Origin: a bacterium
GTDB lineage: Bacteria > Cyanobacteriota > Vampirovibrionia > Obscuribacterales > Obscuribacteraceae
Direction: 5' to 3'
Assembly (NCBI GenBank): GCA_016124935.1
Contig: WGMS01000024.1
Span: 1-64,000 of the forward strand
DNA length: 64,000 nucleotides
Numbering within the stretch: the stretch's first letter is position 1; each line of letters opens with the position of its first letter. The notes beneath the pieces were generated by a model. It did no database searches, was not told where the DNA came from, and saw nothing but the letters and a program-made list of their open reading frames with translations. The position numbers and the translations under genes were made by a program. Below are positions 1-8,382 of the stretch, one piece after another.

Positions 1-138
1 CCCTCAGCTGCCGCCAAGACTGGCGTTGCGGCTTCTGGCAACCCTGCTCCTGTCAAGAAAGCTGGCACGCCCTCAGCTGCCGCCAAGACTGGCGTTGCGG
101 CTTCTGGCAACCCTGCTCCTGTCAAGAAAGCTGACACG
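1..138 (+). repeat. 69-bp tandem repeat, 2 copies
   Basis: Two copies of a 69-bp unit (1-69 and 70-138) in frame with the large virion protein, each encoding 23 residues rich in Ala, Pro and Lys. The copies differ near the end of the second (GGC to GAC, Gly to Asp). More copies may lie upstream of the window. Confidence 0.95.
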
Positions 139-2643
139 GTTTTTGAAGACATGTTCAATCAGTCCGTCGAAGCTTTCCAACGCGAGAAAGAGGGGCTGCC
201 AGCTTTGCAGAAGAAAGCGCAGAACGCTGCGACCAGACTGCGGGCAGCGCAGAACGCTGCGACCAGACTGCGGGCAGCGCAGGGCGGTGACGAGCAAGCG
301 CTGATTAAAGCGACTCGCGAATCCAGGCTGGCAAAAGCGGAGTATGACTTGGCTAAGGCTGAAGCTCAGCTCAGACGCTCAGGCGTAGTCGGGAAAGACC
401 GCTTAGCCGCTCAGGCGGACGCGGCCGCAGCGCTTGAAGACATGGCGGATGCCGCAATGCTCGGCGTTACGAAAGAGCAGCTGTCTGACCTGGCAGACGA
501 GACTTTTGAGAAAGCATTCGGCAATCCGATTCAGCAGTTCTTGCGGGGCGTCACGTCTGCCGCCAGAAGCTACGAGCTTAAATTCAGACTAGCTTTCAAG
601 GCTGACCCAGAAGCAGACAGGATAGCCAGCAATTTCAGTCTGACCAAGTCGGTTGACCAGATGCGCAAACTTGAAAAGCGTTTTGAAAAGCTGTTTCAGG
701 AAGCGGCTAAGGATGTTACCGGATGGGACCCTAAGAAGCTGGAAGCCCGGGTCATTCGCGCTCAGGTAGAGAAAGTAAGCTTTACGCATAAGCAGATCGC
801 CAATCAAACCGTAAAAGGCCATCAGCGTGCTGCGAAAGAGGTAACATGGGAAGGCTCAAAAGACGAGCTTATAACACTTTACAACCAAATCAAGCACGAC
901 ATAGCCGATACCCAAAACGGTCACGTGCACGGCAACGGCTATGATCTTGACTACAAGACGCCGACTTCTCTTGCTCGCCAAGTTATTGATAAGGTCGAGA
1001 TGGACCCAGAGCTGAAAGGACTCGCCGATACGGCTATGGAGTTCTACCGCAAACGGGCGCCGTATGTTGAGAAATACATCTGGCTAAAAGACGGCGAGCG
1101 CGTAAAGCTGCCTAAGACTTTCAGCGGTCGTGTTCGGCGAGATAACACGCACGATTTGGAACTGGACCCCAGAAACAGCAAGAGTACCCAACAGTTCGTA
1201 AAGCTGCACTTCGGCAGCCAGAACAAAGCGAAGACTACAAAGAACGCTTCTGCCTTACGCCGCGAGCCTGAAAGCCGCAAACCTATATTGAAGTCGGGTG
1301 CGTTTGAGAATCTTCTCTACACAAACAAGTCGCTGGCCCGTTCAATCGCCTTTATGGACTCGGCGCTGGTTCACCAGGGGCTGCTGAACAAGTCTCAATT
1401 CCAGAGCCGTCTTAAGCAAGCCTTCGGCGAATCGGTTCTTCATGGCATGATTCAGAAACACCTGGGCGACATCGTTTCAGGCGTAGCAAAAGCGGAGCAT
1501 GCAGCCGAGAAAGCTATGCTGGGCACTGTTCGCAACTTGTTCCCTATCCGCTTGGCTGGCGACTTGGTGCAGTACGCGAAGCAGCAGTCTAGTATTTTCA
1601 CTACGCTTGCCTTTATAAAAGACAAAACCATGCTGGCGAGAGGGTTGTACGAATTCGACAAGAACCGTGCTTTCTATGAAAAGATGTTCGGGCGCGACGT
1701 AGGCGTTCAGCAGCGTTTCGAGCAAGTTTACTCGACTGCTACCGGCATTCCTTCTGCGAAGCTGAAAGACGCGGCGCCAGGCTGGTATGACAAAGTAATC
1801 CAGATGCCTATCAGAGAAGGCGATAAGGAATCCGCGCTCAAAGCGATGACTGTCGTTTACCTGGATCAGATGCAGCAAGGCGCCGGTCACGCGAAGGCGG
1901 TTGCTCAGGCACGCAAAGTGAACGATATAACCAACTCAACCGGGCGCGTTGAAATGCTGCCTTCCATGAATCGGACAAGCTGGGCAGCCTTCGCGCCTTT
2001 CATGACGCAGCCCCAGCTCGTCATGTCTCGTATGGCCGACATGTGGAGCGACATGCGTTTTGTCACCGGAAGCGCAGGCGCTGATCGCGCAAAAGACGCG
2101 CTCGTCACAGGACTTGCAGGCTTCGCTGGAATTAAGCTTGGCATGTTCATGTACGCTGCCACGGGGGCGGTTAGTAATCTTGGCTATAAAGCAGCCGTCG
2201 GCACTTTGCAAGATGATGACGTTGATAACCAGCTTGGCAATCTATGGGCGACAACCGCCAGGGGCGGCGTGCTCGACTATCCGTTTGTCAATGAGCTGAT
2301 GCACCTGGGCTTCCTGAACATGTATTACAGCGCAGTCGGTCAGAAGATGAAAGATTACCGTCCGCGGACGGCAATTCTCGATATCGCTAAAGACGCCTGG
2401 GACAGCTACGCTGCCTGGGGCGAAATCATGACTAATCCGGAGACGAGTAAAACCTGGGGCTACGCTATGCATAAGTGGCTGACAGGTGCTAACGCGATAT
2501 ACATCCCTGGTGCGGCTGGTAAATTCGCTAAGCTTGCAGGCGTCGGCACAGCATTGCCCGGAAAGCCGATACAGGCTATTATAGACGTGCTTGACACTGA
2601 AGCGCATAAGAAGAAACAGAAAGAGGGCAACATCCTGCCATGA
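1..2643 (+). CDS. Large internal virion / polyvalent-type phage protein (5' partial)
   Basis: The frame is open from base 1, so the N-terminus lies outside the window; at least 880 residues are visible. The visible part begins with two 23-residue Ala/Pro/Lys repeats (1-138), then two 10-residue QNAATRLRAA repeats, then a long mostly helical region. Near the C-terminus there are hydrophobic stretches (around 2100-2190) and the block FAPFMTQPQLVMSRM, a style seen at the C-terminus of phage large polyvalent or internal core proteins that enter the cell with the DNA. The stop overlaps the fibre start by 4 bases (ATGA), so the two are coupled. The virion role is inferred from position next to the fibre gene and from style, not from a recognised catalytic motif. 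Confidence 0.7.
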   Translation, partial: PSAAAKTGVAASGNPAPVKKAGTPSAAAKTGVAASGNPAPVKKADTVFEDMFNQSVEAFQREKEGLPALQKKAQNAATRLRAAQNAATRLRAAQGGDEQALIKATRESRLAKAEYDLAKAEAQLRRSGVVGKDRLAAQADAAAALEDMADAAMLGVTKEQLSDLADETFEKAFGNPIQQFLRGVTSAARSYELKFRLAFKADPEADRIASNFSLTKSVDQMRKLEKRFEKLFQEAAKDVTGWDPKKLEARVIRAQVEKVSFTHKQIANQTVKGHQRAAKEVTWEGSKDELITLYNQIKHDIADTQNGHVHGNGYDLDYKTPTSLARQVIDKVEMDPELKGLADTAMEFYRKRAPYVEKYIWLKDGERVKLPKTFSGRVRRDNTHDLELDPRNSKSTQQFVKLHFGSQNKAKTTKNASALRREPESRKPILKSGAFENLLYTNKSLARSIAFMDSALVHQGLLNKSQFQSRLKQAFGESVLHGMIQKHLGDIVSGVAKAEHAAEKAMLGTVRNLFPIRLAGDLVQYAKQQSSIFTTLAFIKDKTMLARGLYEFDKNRAFYEKMFGRDVGVQQRFEQVYSTATGIPSAKLKDAAPGWYDKVIQMPIREGDKESALKAMTVVYLDQMQQGAGHAKAVAQARKVNDITNSTGRVEMLPSMNRTSWAAFAPFMTQPQLVMSRMADMWSDMRFVTGSAGADRAKDALVTGLAGFAGIKLGMFMYAATGAVSNLGYKAAVGTLQDDDVDNQLGNLWATTARGGVLDYPFVNELMHLGFLNMYYSAVGQKMKDYRPRTAILDIAKDAWDSYAAWGEIMTNPETSKTWGYAMHKWLTGANAIYIPGAAGKFAKLAGVGTALPGKPIQAIIDVLDTEAHKKKQKEGNILP
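220..279 (+). repeat. 30-bp in-frame tandem duplication
   Basis: Two identical 30-bp units (220-249, 250-279) encode QNAATRLRAA twice within a predicted coiled coil of the virion protein. The lack of any difference between copies suggests a recent duplication. Confidence 0.95.
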
Positions 2644-4124
2644 CGGTTAACACGACACATGCCACAAGCCCGTTTACCGGTGACGGAGTTACTGACACTT
2701 TTCTTTTCACGTTTGATATCAACCCGCTTTCCTACGCTGTCGAAGTGTGGATCGAAAACGTTTTGCAAAGCGAAGCGAATTATTCTGTAGTGCCGAACCC
2801 TGATCAGGATACGAACCCAGGCGGACAGATAATCTTCGTAACGCCTCCGACTCTCGGAGACGAGGGCGAAGTTAAGCGCACATCGCCTTTGACGCAACTG
2901 CAAGGCTTTCCAAAATCGGGCGCTATAAACACGCTTGCGACTGAATCTACTTTTGACAAGGTTATGCGCATTGTTCAGGAAGTCGTCCTGGACATCTCTG
3001 AGAATACTTTCAGATGGCGTGGTGAATGGAGCAGCCTTTTAACTTACCAACCTGGCGACGCTGTCTACTATGGCGGTAGCTCGTATCGGGCAATCAATAC
3101 AAACTTGAACAGCGCCCCGCCTTCTGCGGATTGGCAGACAGTCGTTTTGAAAGGCGACTCTGGCGGGCTGACTTGGCGAGGCGCCTGGAGCAGCGCGACA
3201 TCATACGTGCTCGGCGACGGCGTAACCAAGGACGGCGGTTCCTACATCTGCAACGCCCCGCACACAAACCAAGCGCCACCTAACGCGTTGTACTGGGACA
3301 TACTAGCCGAAGGCGGCGAAGACGGCGAGATGACGGGTCCCGTAACTTCAACGGACGAAGGTATCCCCATTTTCGACGGTACAGGCGGCTCTCAACTTCA
3401 AGATTCTGGAATCAAGCTGCCAACTACTTCTTTGACGGGAAAGAAGTTTCAGCGAGCCAGGCTTAACAGTACTGAGGATGCTTTTGAATTTTTTGACGAA
3501 GCGCCTACTACTCTTGGTATCGAAGCTGACACCATTACACCTACTAAGCGGTTTCACCTTGTAGACACAGAAAGCGCAGCAAGTACGGACGCTTTATCAA
3601 CAATTGAAGTCGGCTCAATAGAAAACGGGGCTTTACTGTTTATCCGTAGCGTAAACGCAGGCAGGGTAATTACTGTCAAGCATGGCATTGACAATATCTT
3701 GCTTGCTGGCGATGCTGACGTTGCCTTAGACGACCCCGAAAAGTGGCTGGCTTTAGTGCGTAACGGCGCTAACCTAGAAGAGGTCAGGCTGTTGGCTGGC
3801 GTTGGGATTAATCGTGTTGAATCAGCAGACCAAGCCTCGACTTTCAATCAGACAAAATCCTTTGCGCATAGCTTCGGCGCTGTGCCTTCCAGGTTCGGTG
3901 CATATTGGAGGTGTACAAGTGCAGAGCATGGGTACGCTGTTGGTGACAGAGTGCCGGTTTATCTGACGCAGTACTACCATACCGGCGTTATGGTTAATGC
4001 CGATGCCACTAATGTTGAGGCACGTTCTGCTGCCTCAGGGCAGGCATACTTAGTGGACGCTGCAAGAACGCAAGGGCTAATGACGGCGGGTAACTGGAAA
4101 CTGGTACTGTGGGCGGAGGAATAA
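2640..4124 (+). CDS. Phage tail fibre / receptor-binding protein
   Basis: 494 aa. Residues 1 to about 125 (TGDGVTDTFLFTFDI, then a VIVDGV-like hairpin region and ATESTFDKVMRIVQ) resemble the virion-anchoring N-domain of T7 gp17-type fibres. Two copies of a WRGxWSSxTxYxxGDxVxxxGxSY pattern follow (about residues 122-165 and 178-220), like the CBM5/12 chitin-binding fold. The C-terminal part is beta-rich with no recognised enzymatic motif. The likely role is host surface binding. ATG overlaps the upstream stop. The N-terminal assignment is firm and the carbohydrate-binding call is moderate. Confidence 0.8.
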   Translation: MTVNTTHATSPFTGDGVTDTFLFTFDINPLSYAVEVWIENVLQSEANYSVVPNPDQDTNPGGQIIFVTPPTLGDEGEVKRTSPLTQLQGFPKSGAINTLATESTFDKVMRIVQEVVLDISENTFRWRGEWSSLLTYQPGDAVYYGGSSYRAINTNLNSAPPSADWQTVVLKGDSGGLTWRGAWSSATSYVLGDGVTKDGGSYICNAPHTNQAPPNALYWDILAEGGEDGEMTGPVTSTDEGIPIFDGTGGSQLQDSGIKLPTTSLTGKKFQRARLNSTEDAFEFFDEAPTTLGIEADTITPTKRFHLVDTESAASTDALSTIEVGSIENGALLFIRSVNAGRVITVKHGIDNILLAGDADVALDDPEKWLALVRNGANLEEVRLLAGVGINRVESADQASTFNQTKSFAHSFGAVPSRFGAYWRCTSAEHGYAVGDRVPVYLTQYYHTGVMVNADATNVEARSAASGQAYLVDAARTQGLMTAGNWKLVLWAEE

Positions 4125-4128
4125 CAGG

Positions 4129-4596
4129 ATGCTAACCAGGATACGTAAATCAAAAGCTAAAATGCTGCAAATATTAAATGCTGACAATGTGCATATTGCC
4201 TCATACAGCGAAGACACCCCAAAAGCATATATGGATGCAAAGCTACCTGCCGGGTACAAGATAGCGCCTACGAACGTAGACCCTGACTTCCCCGCAGTGT
4301 TTAACTTTCTCACTAATGAATGGGAAAAATACTCGCCACCTGACCAGTACAAACAGGACCGGCGTATAGCTTTCCGAAAAGAGCTACCTATAGAAGACCA
4401 GCTAGATGCTCTCTATAAGTACGCAATAATGACACCTACACAACGTGACAACCTTGTACCGGATGCAACTAAAAGGGTAGACGACCCTGCCGGTTGGTTG
4501 GCTAAAGTGCAAGAGATAAAAGCGTCGAACCCCAAACCCCAAACCCCAAACCCCAAACCCCAAACCCCAAACCCCAAACCCCAAACCGGAAGATAA
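4129..4596 (+). CDS. Small fibre-associated protein with QLDAL motif and repeat-encoded tail
   Basis: 155 aa, 4 bases after the fibre stop, with AGGAATAACAGG just before the ATG. The middle contains RRIAFRKELPIEDQLDALYKYA, related to the YPSIxDQLDxLW motif common in small proteins next to phage tail-fibre genes (chaperone-like or fibre-associated). The last ~23 residues are (NPKPQTP)n, encoded by eight perfect CCCCAAA units. Three heptamers make seven codons, so the reading is periodic, but gain or loss of one or two units would shift the frame of only the last residues. The function is inferred from position and motif. Confidence 0.7.
   Translation: MLTRIRKSKAKMLQILNADNVHIASYSEDTPKAYMDAKLPAGYKIAPTNVDPDFPAVFNFLTNEWEKYSPPDQYKQDRRIAFRKELPIEDQLDALYKYAIMTPTQRDNLVPDATKRVDDPAGWLAKVQEIKASNPKPQTPNPKPQTPNPKPQTGR
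4530..4587 (+). repeat. (CCCCAAA)8 heptanucleotide tract
   Basis: Eight perfect 7-bp units at 4530-4585 plus two bases of a ninth, inside the 3' end of the small fibre-associated gene. The unit resembles telomere repeats of ciliates and plants but is here a coding microsatellite. Its non-multiple-of-three unit makes it a candidate slippage site. Confidence 0.97.
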
Positions 4597-4644
4597 ATAA
4601 GCTTGCAGGTTGACTTACGCGGATTAGCTTAATACACTAAGCGT

Positions 4645-4869
4645 ATGAAAAAACGCGCCACTATTTTAGCTCTGCTCCTTTGCCTCTCAGTTTCTCCCGC
4701 AGAAGCTGGGGTAAAAGAAGTCGCAGGCAAAGTAGGACATGGAGTCAAGAAAGCCGCAATGTTACCGCTTTACCTCTTAGGGGGCGCGGGCGCAGGTCTG
4801 GTTACCTGGTGGCATATTGGCGGTCGTGAAAGCGAATTCGGCGACGCGCTTCGTGGAGGCAAATTCTAA
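4645..4869 (+). CDS. Small exported phage protein
   Basis: 74 aa with a clear signal peptide (Lys-rich start, Leu/Ala core, likely cleavage after SPAEA) and a second hydrophobic segment (LPLYLLGGAGAGLVTWW). Its stop overlaps the next ATG by one base (TAATG). No family recognised. Its position before the lysis genes suggests a membrane or lysis accessory role, which is inference only. Confidence 0.65.
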   Translation: MKKRATILALLLCLSVSPAEAGVKEVAGKVGHGVKKAAMLPLYLLGGAGAGLVTWWHIGGRESEFGDALRGGKF

Positions 4870-5162
4870 TGTCAGCGGCTCTTGGAAAAGTCAACATACT
4901 CGGCGCTACTGTCGCGTTTAGTAACGGGGTGAAACAGACCCGGGAAGCTATTTCAGACTTCAATGCAGTTAAGAAGCACATTCTTACCTACAATAGCGAA
5001 GCTGATCAGAAGTTCGAAGCAGAGAACCCGCCACCGCCTGCTAACGGCGCTGACATCCGTCAGATCGCCTACTACGGCACGCGGACTGTGTTACTCACTG
5101 TTGAGTTGATTCAAAGCGCTGGAGAGTTTGCACAAAAGCGGCTGAACGAACAGAACACTTAA
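4869..5162 (+). CDS. Small phage protein, unknown
   Basis: 97 aa, start overlapping the upstream stop by one base. Mostly helical with a Pro-rich linker (NPPPPANG) in the middle; no signal peptide or known motif. It sits between the exported protein and the lysis cassette, all on the plus strand. Confidence 0.6.
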   Translation: MSAALGKVNILGATVAFSNGVKQTREAISDFNAVKKHILTYNSEADQKFEAENPPPPANGADIRQIAYYGTRTVLLTVELIQSAGEFAQKRLNEQNT

Positions 5163-5186
5163 GCAAACAAAGGAGCTGAATCGCGC

Positions 5187-5282
5187 ATGGAAATAAACTG
5201 GGCAGAAGTTTTTAGATGGGCCTTGATTAGCCTCTCTGTCCTTCTCGTAGGGTCAGGGGCATGGACGAAATTTCACGTGTAA
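5187..5282 (+). CDS. 31-aa single-span membrane peptide of the lysis cassette
   Basis: MEINWAEVFRWALISLSVLLV and a short tail, with one transmembrane helix (residues about 9-26). AGGAG at 5171-5175 precedes the ATG by 11 bases. It overlaps the start of the holin candidate by 22 bases in another frame. It could be a pinholin, antiholin or small lysis accessory; the sequence does not decide. Confidence 0.55.
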   Translation: MEINWAEVFRWALISLSVLLVGSGAWTKFHV

Positions 5283-5560
5283 ATGTTGAAGACGCCCTGG
5301 AAGCGTGCACGCGTGAATGCCCTAGTTGCTGTGCGGAAGCCCTTCGAGAGTTGGAAGCCAAGAACGAGCACCGCTTAGCGAACCGGACGCTAACGCTTAG
5401 CTCTGTCGGGCTTATGACTATTCTGAGTGCGCATATCTGGTTTACCTGGCACGGTAGGACCTTGGATATTCCTCCGGAGATGTACTTGATTTTCAGCGCC
5501 GCTTTCGGTTCTAAGCTCGCAAACGCGCTGGCCAAGAAATTTGGAAGTAAGAAGCAGTGA
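5261..5560 (+). CDS. Putative holin
   Basis: 99 aa. A soluble Cys-rich N-terminus (CTRECPSCCAEA) is followed by two hydrophobic helices (about residues 46-66, LTLSSVGLMTILSAHIWFTW, and 73-90) and a basic tail (KKFGSKKQ). Two spans plus a charged tail directly before an endolysin fit a class II-like holin. Its TGA overlaps the endolysin GTG (GTGA), so the two are coupled. Confidence 0.6.
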   Translation: MDEISRVNVEDALEACTRECPSCCAEALRELEAKNEHRLANRTLTLSSVGLMTILSAHIWFTWHGRTLDIPPEMYLIFSAAFGSKLANALAKKFGSKKQ

Positions 5561-6168
5561 AGCTGAATCCAGAGATTGTCGCGAACATCATGGGCGCTCC
5601 CTTAGAGAACGTGGAGCAATTCTGGCCTAACATCGTAGCCGCCCTGGAAGAGCGCGGGCGCAATAAGCTCAGCTTTCAGGTGGCTATCCTCGCAACCATC
5701 GGCGTAGAGACTGGGAAGTTTAAGCCGGTTGTAGAAGCCTTTTGGCTGCCTGAATCTAAGCGAAAAGCATACTGTTTCAAGATGTACGACATTGGCGGTA
5801 ACCGCGCCTACAAAGCGCGCGAACTAGGCAACTTAAAGCCTGGCGACGGCTTTCGCTATTGCGGGCGTGGCTTTGTACAGATAACTGGCCGGGCGAACTA
5901 TAAAACATATGGCGATAAGCTGGGCGTCGATTTGGAAGGCAACCCGGACTTGGCACTCGACCCCGGAGTAGCTGGCGCCGTGCTTGTCGAGTACATGATT
6001 GATCACGGCATTGACGTATGGGCGGCTCGGGCCTTCGGCATCGACCGCGTGAAATATTCTGAAGAGCGATGCCTAAAGAAAATCCGCCGTCTTGTGAACG
6101 GCGGACTCAACCACTATCCTAAATTCAAGCGCTTGTTTAAGGCGTTCAAGCAAGCAGCGATAGCCTAG
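5557..6168 (+). CDS. Endolysin, glycoside hydrolase family 19 type
   Basis: 203 aa, GTG start overlapping the holin stop. ATIGVETGKF carries the family's catalytic Glu (about E51), and YCGRGFVQITGRANY is the conserved substrate-cleft block. The length is typical of phage GH19 lysozyme-like endolysins, which cut peptidoglycan glycan strands at the end of infection. There is no signal peptide, so export would depend on the holin. It is the last gene of the plus-strand block and converges with the early operon. Confidence 0.9.
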   Translation: MKLNPEIVANIMGAPLENVEQFWPNIVAALEERGRNKLSFQVAILATIGVETGKFKPVVEAFWLPESKRKAYCFKMYDIGGNRAYKARELGNLKPGDGFRYCGRGFVQITGRANYKTYGDKLGVDLEGNPDLALDPGVAGAVLVEYMIDHGIDVWAARAFGIDRVKYSEERCLKKIRRLVNGGLNHYPKFKRLFKAFKQAAIA

Positions 6169-6180
6169 CGTTCGCTTTTC

Positions 6181-6579
6181 TCAGGGGCGGTCATCTTCTC
6201 CTTCGCCAGTGAAGTCGTACCACATGAGCGTGAAAGCACACCATGCGACGGAAGCTAAGTGATGACACTTATGCTCTTCGTCAAGCGTTTCTCCTTCCCA
6301 CCACGCGGCTAAGTGACGCAGCATTGCGTTATAGACGCGGCTGTATTTCATGCCTTTCTTCCAGTTGTTGGGCGGGTATTTTGTCGCGCCGAACGCATAA
6401 AGATTGCCCAGCTCGGCTAATGGACGCCACGGGATCAAATGAAATTCGGGCTTGCCTGCGTCGTGCTTCACTGCGCTTGTGCGCTCTTCCGCATCTAGAC
6501 AGCTTGCGCACCACATTTTGCCGGGTGCGTTCCCTTCGGGCACGACTTCGCGCGTTCTGCAAATTGAACACAGTATCAT
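6181..6579 (-). CDS. dATP/dGTP diphosphohydrolase-like protein (DUF5664 type)
   Basis: 132 aa, with a strong ribosome binding site (AAGGAGG) ahead of the ATG. An N-terminal CxxC...CxxC zinc ribbon (about residues 4-28) is followed by the block KHDAGKPEFHLIPW, then YAFGATKYPPNNWKKG, then NAMLRHLAAWWEGE, ending in HHLASVAWCAFTLMWY. This is the pattern of the phage dATP/dGTP diphosphohydrolase N-terminal family, all-alpha NTP pyrophosphatase-like proteins that adjust nucleotide pools. In some phages the family travels with PurZ and 2-aminoadenine DNA; no PurZ is seen in this window. It is the last gene of the minus-strand operon. Confidence 0.75.
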   Translation of the reverse strand: MILCSICRTREVVPEGNAPGKMWCASCLDAEERTSAVKHDAGKPEFHLIPWRPLAELGNLYAFGATKYPPNNWKKGMKYSRVYNAMLRHLAAWWEGETLDEEHKCHHLASVAWCAFTLMWYDFTGEGEDDRP

Positions 6580-6592
6580 GGCTCTACCTCCT

Positions 6593-6928
6593 TTAGCTTG
6601 GCAGGATCAGCTTGCCGTCATTGCCGCGCGATGGGCGCGCCAGCTCATGCACGGTAAAGTCGCTATCGTAGGCTGTTCCGTTAAGCACATTATTTCTGTG
6701 CTTGGCTTTCGCATCTTCAAGCAGCGTGCCTGCAAGGTCGTTTAGCTCACGCGCCAGGTCCGCGCTGTTTCGGATCTCAATAACCTGCGAGCCCACAGTG
6801 CTCTTGTATTGAATCTCTAAGCGGATTACCATCATGCCTTTATGCTGTGTTGAAGGCGCTAACAGCACTGCCCAGGCGCAGCCGTGCTGCCCTTCTAACT
6901 CGTCCCGCAATTTGTCAAAGTGTTTCAT
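6593..6928 (-). CDS. Phage protein, unknown
   Basis: 111 aa. I place the start at the second ATG (6928), because GAGGAA lies 9 bases upstream of it but abuts the first ATG (6937). A beta-rich first half is followed by helices; no known motif. It lies between the coiled-coil protein and the diphosphohydrolase. Confidence 0.6.
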   Translation of the reverse strand: MKHFDKLRDELEGQHGCAWAVLLAPSTQHKGMMVIRLEIQYKSTVGSQVIEIRNSADLARELNDLAGTLLEDAKAKHRNNVLNGTAYDSDFTVHELARPSRGNDGKLILPS

Positions 6929-6954
6929 CTTAATCATTTCCTCAGTGTTGGATT

Positions 6955-7377
6955 CTACTTGCTATCTTCTGTGCACCAGGCCGCGTAGCGTAGCCGACAA
7001 AGCCAGCAGTTCTTGATTATCTTTCGCTGGGTTTGCCAAGTTTCAGCATCGACAGAGATGCGCCCTAACTCCCGCGGCTGGCTATAAAGCTCCTGCTTCA
7101 GCTTCTGATTCTCTTCGGCAAGCTGCACTACCTGGTTTCCAAAAGCCGCGTTCACTTTACGCAAGCGCGCATTCTCTTGCTCGGCAGCTTGCAGCCGCTG
7201 TATGAGATCTTTTACAGGCGGGCTGGGCGACAAACCGTGTAAAGCAGAAAGAGCTTGCTGTTGTCCTAAAAGCTCAAGGAACATGCTTTCAGTTGCCTGC
7301 ATTTGGCTGTGTTGGTTAAAAGCAGCGTAAGCCAACTCGGCCAGCTTCTGCTGCCTTCGCCTAAATAAGGGGTCCAT
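6955..7377 (-). CDS. Coiled-coil phage protein with C-terminal Cys pairs
   Basis: 140 aa with GAGGAA 5-6 bases before the ATG. Residues about 60-100 form a clear coiled coil (LQAAEQENARLRKVN, then LAEENQKLKQEL). The C-terminus has CWLCRLRYAAWC, which could bind a metal. It starts 1 base after the upstream stop. Function unknown. Confidence 0.6.
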   Translation of the reverse strand: MDPLFRRRQQKLAELAYAAFNQHSQMQATESMFLELLGQQQALSALHGLSPSPPVKDLIQRLQAAEQENARLRKVNAAFGNQVVQLAEENQKLKQELYSQPRELGRISVDAETWQTQRKIIKNCWLCRLRYAAWCTEDSK

Positions 7378-7378
7378 A

Positions 7379-7828
7379 CTATTTCCTCACGCTTAAAATT
7401 GTGAATGCACCAGTGATTAAACCGCCAGCGGTGATCTTGCTCAGTTCAAAACTGCCAAACCAATAAGGATGCCGCTTGCTCCAAGGGCGGCGGTCGTAGA
7501 CAAGCGGAATCCTCTTAGCCGAAATATAGTGGTATTTGTTTTCCGCACAGATGTAGATGTAATGCTTTTTACCTGGCCAGCTGAACCAGTGCTTTCGCTT
7601 CGATCGCACCTCACCTATCAGCTCAAGCGGGTGCAGCTCAACGCCTTCTGCGCTTCGAATCACCGGGCCTTCTATCACGGGCGCTTCTAAACCGGCCGGA
7701 TCCACTGCCGGCTTTGTCAGTGCCTCTAGCTCTATGGGCGGTTGCAAGGTTATGCCATTAGGCGGGGCCGCCGCCCAGGCGGGTCCGACTTGGAGCGCCA
7801 GAGCTAGCGCTAAAATTATTCTCTTCAT
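7379..7828 (-). CDS. Exported or membrane-anchored phage protein, unknown
   Basis: 149 aa with GGAGG before the ATG. A typical signal peptide (MKRIILALALALQVGPAWA) is followed by a Pro-rich segment and a basic aromatic region (SKRKHWFSWPGKKHYIYIC). A C-terminal hydrophobic stretch (ITAGGLITGAFTILSV) may be a membrane anchor. It could act on the envelope during lysogeny or superinfection; that is speculation from its exported character. Confidence 0.55.
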   Translation of the reverse strand: MKRIILALALALQVGPAWAAAPPNGITLQPPIELEALTKPAVDPAGLEAPVIEGPVIRSAEGVELHPLELIGEVRSKRKHWFSWPGKKHYIYICAENKYHYISAKRIPLVYDRRPWSKRHPYWFGSFELSKITAGGLITGAFTILSVRK

Positions 7829-7880
7829 GTGTTTTTCCTCCGTTCATAGCAAATAACGTGAAGGCTTTTGTGTGCGCACC

Positions 7881-8036
7881 CTAGTTCTTGTCTCCGTCCG
7901 TGTAATCAACTTTCCTGAAAACAATCAGATTGTTACCCATTCCGTAAAACGCCAGCCCGACAGCACCGACTTTCTTTACGGCTTTGTTTACTTGATCAAT
8001 TGCCGCCTGTTCTGCTTTTGTGAATTTTTTGGTCAT
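7881..8036 (-). CDS. 51-aa phage protein
   Basis: Begins MTKKFTKAEQAAIDQVNKAV and ends DYTDGDKN. GAGGT lies 5 bases before the ATG. Helix followed by a short beta region; no family recognised. It fills the otherwise empty gap between two minus-strand genes of the early operon. Confidence 0.6.
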   Translation of the reverse strand: MTKKFTKAEQAAIDQVNKAVKKVGAVGLAFYGMGNNLIVFRKVDYTDGDKN

Positions 8037-8067
8037 GGCTACCTCGCTTGGTAATTTGTTGCCTGGG

Positions 8068-8382
8068 CTAACCTTCTCTTAAAATCAGTTCGGAATCTCT
8101 AAGATGCACTGCGACTTGAGAACGCTTTATGTGATACTCCCTAACCCTGAAAGGGTAATTCAAGGTGTCATACATGGTGACAGGATCCACACTGTCCACT
8201 AGCTTAAATATCCTCTCTTCGGTGCCTTCTCTAACTATTAACCGGGAGGGGAAATCCTCATCCATGCCGCTGATAGCCAGCCTGACAAACCTTGGAATTT
8301 CGTACCCGTCAATTTCAGGGAAAGGAACTATTAACTTTGCAGCTAGGTTCACTTTATCTATCCTCCTAAATTTACTTTTCAT
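8068..8382 (-). CDS. Phage protein, unknown
   Basis: 104 aa, ATG overlapping the resolvase stop (ATGA, 8379-8382), so coupled to it. Predicted alpha/beta with many charged residues; no recognised motif. The coupling may point to a role in recombination or packaging, but this is not shown. Confidence 0.6.
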   Translation of the reverse strand: MKSKFRRIDKVNLAAKLIVPFPEIDGYEIPRFVRLAISGMDEDFPSRLIVREGTEERIFKLVDSVDPVTMYDTLNYPFRVREYHIKRSQVAVHLRDSELILREG

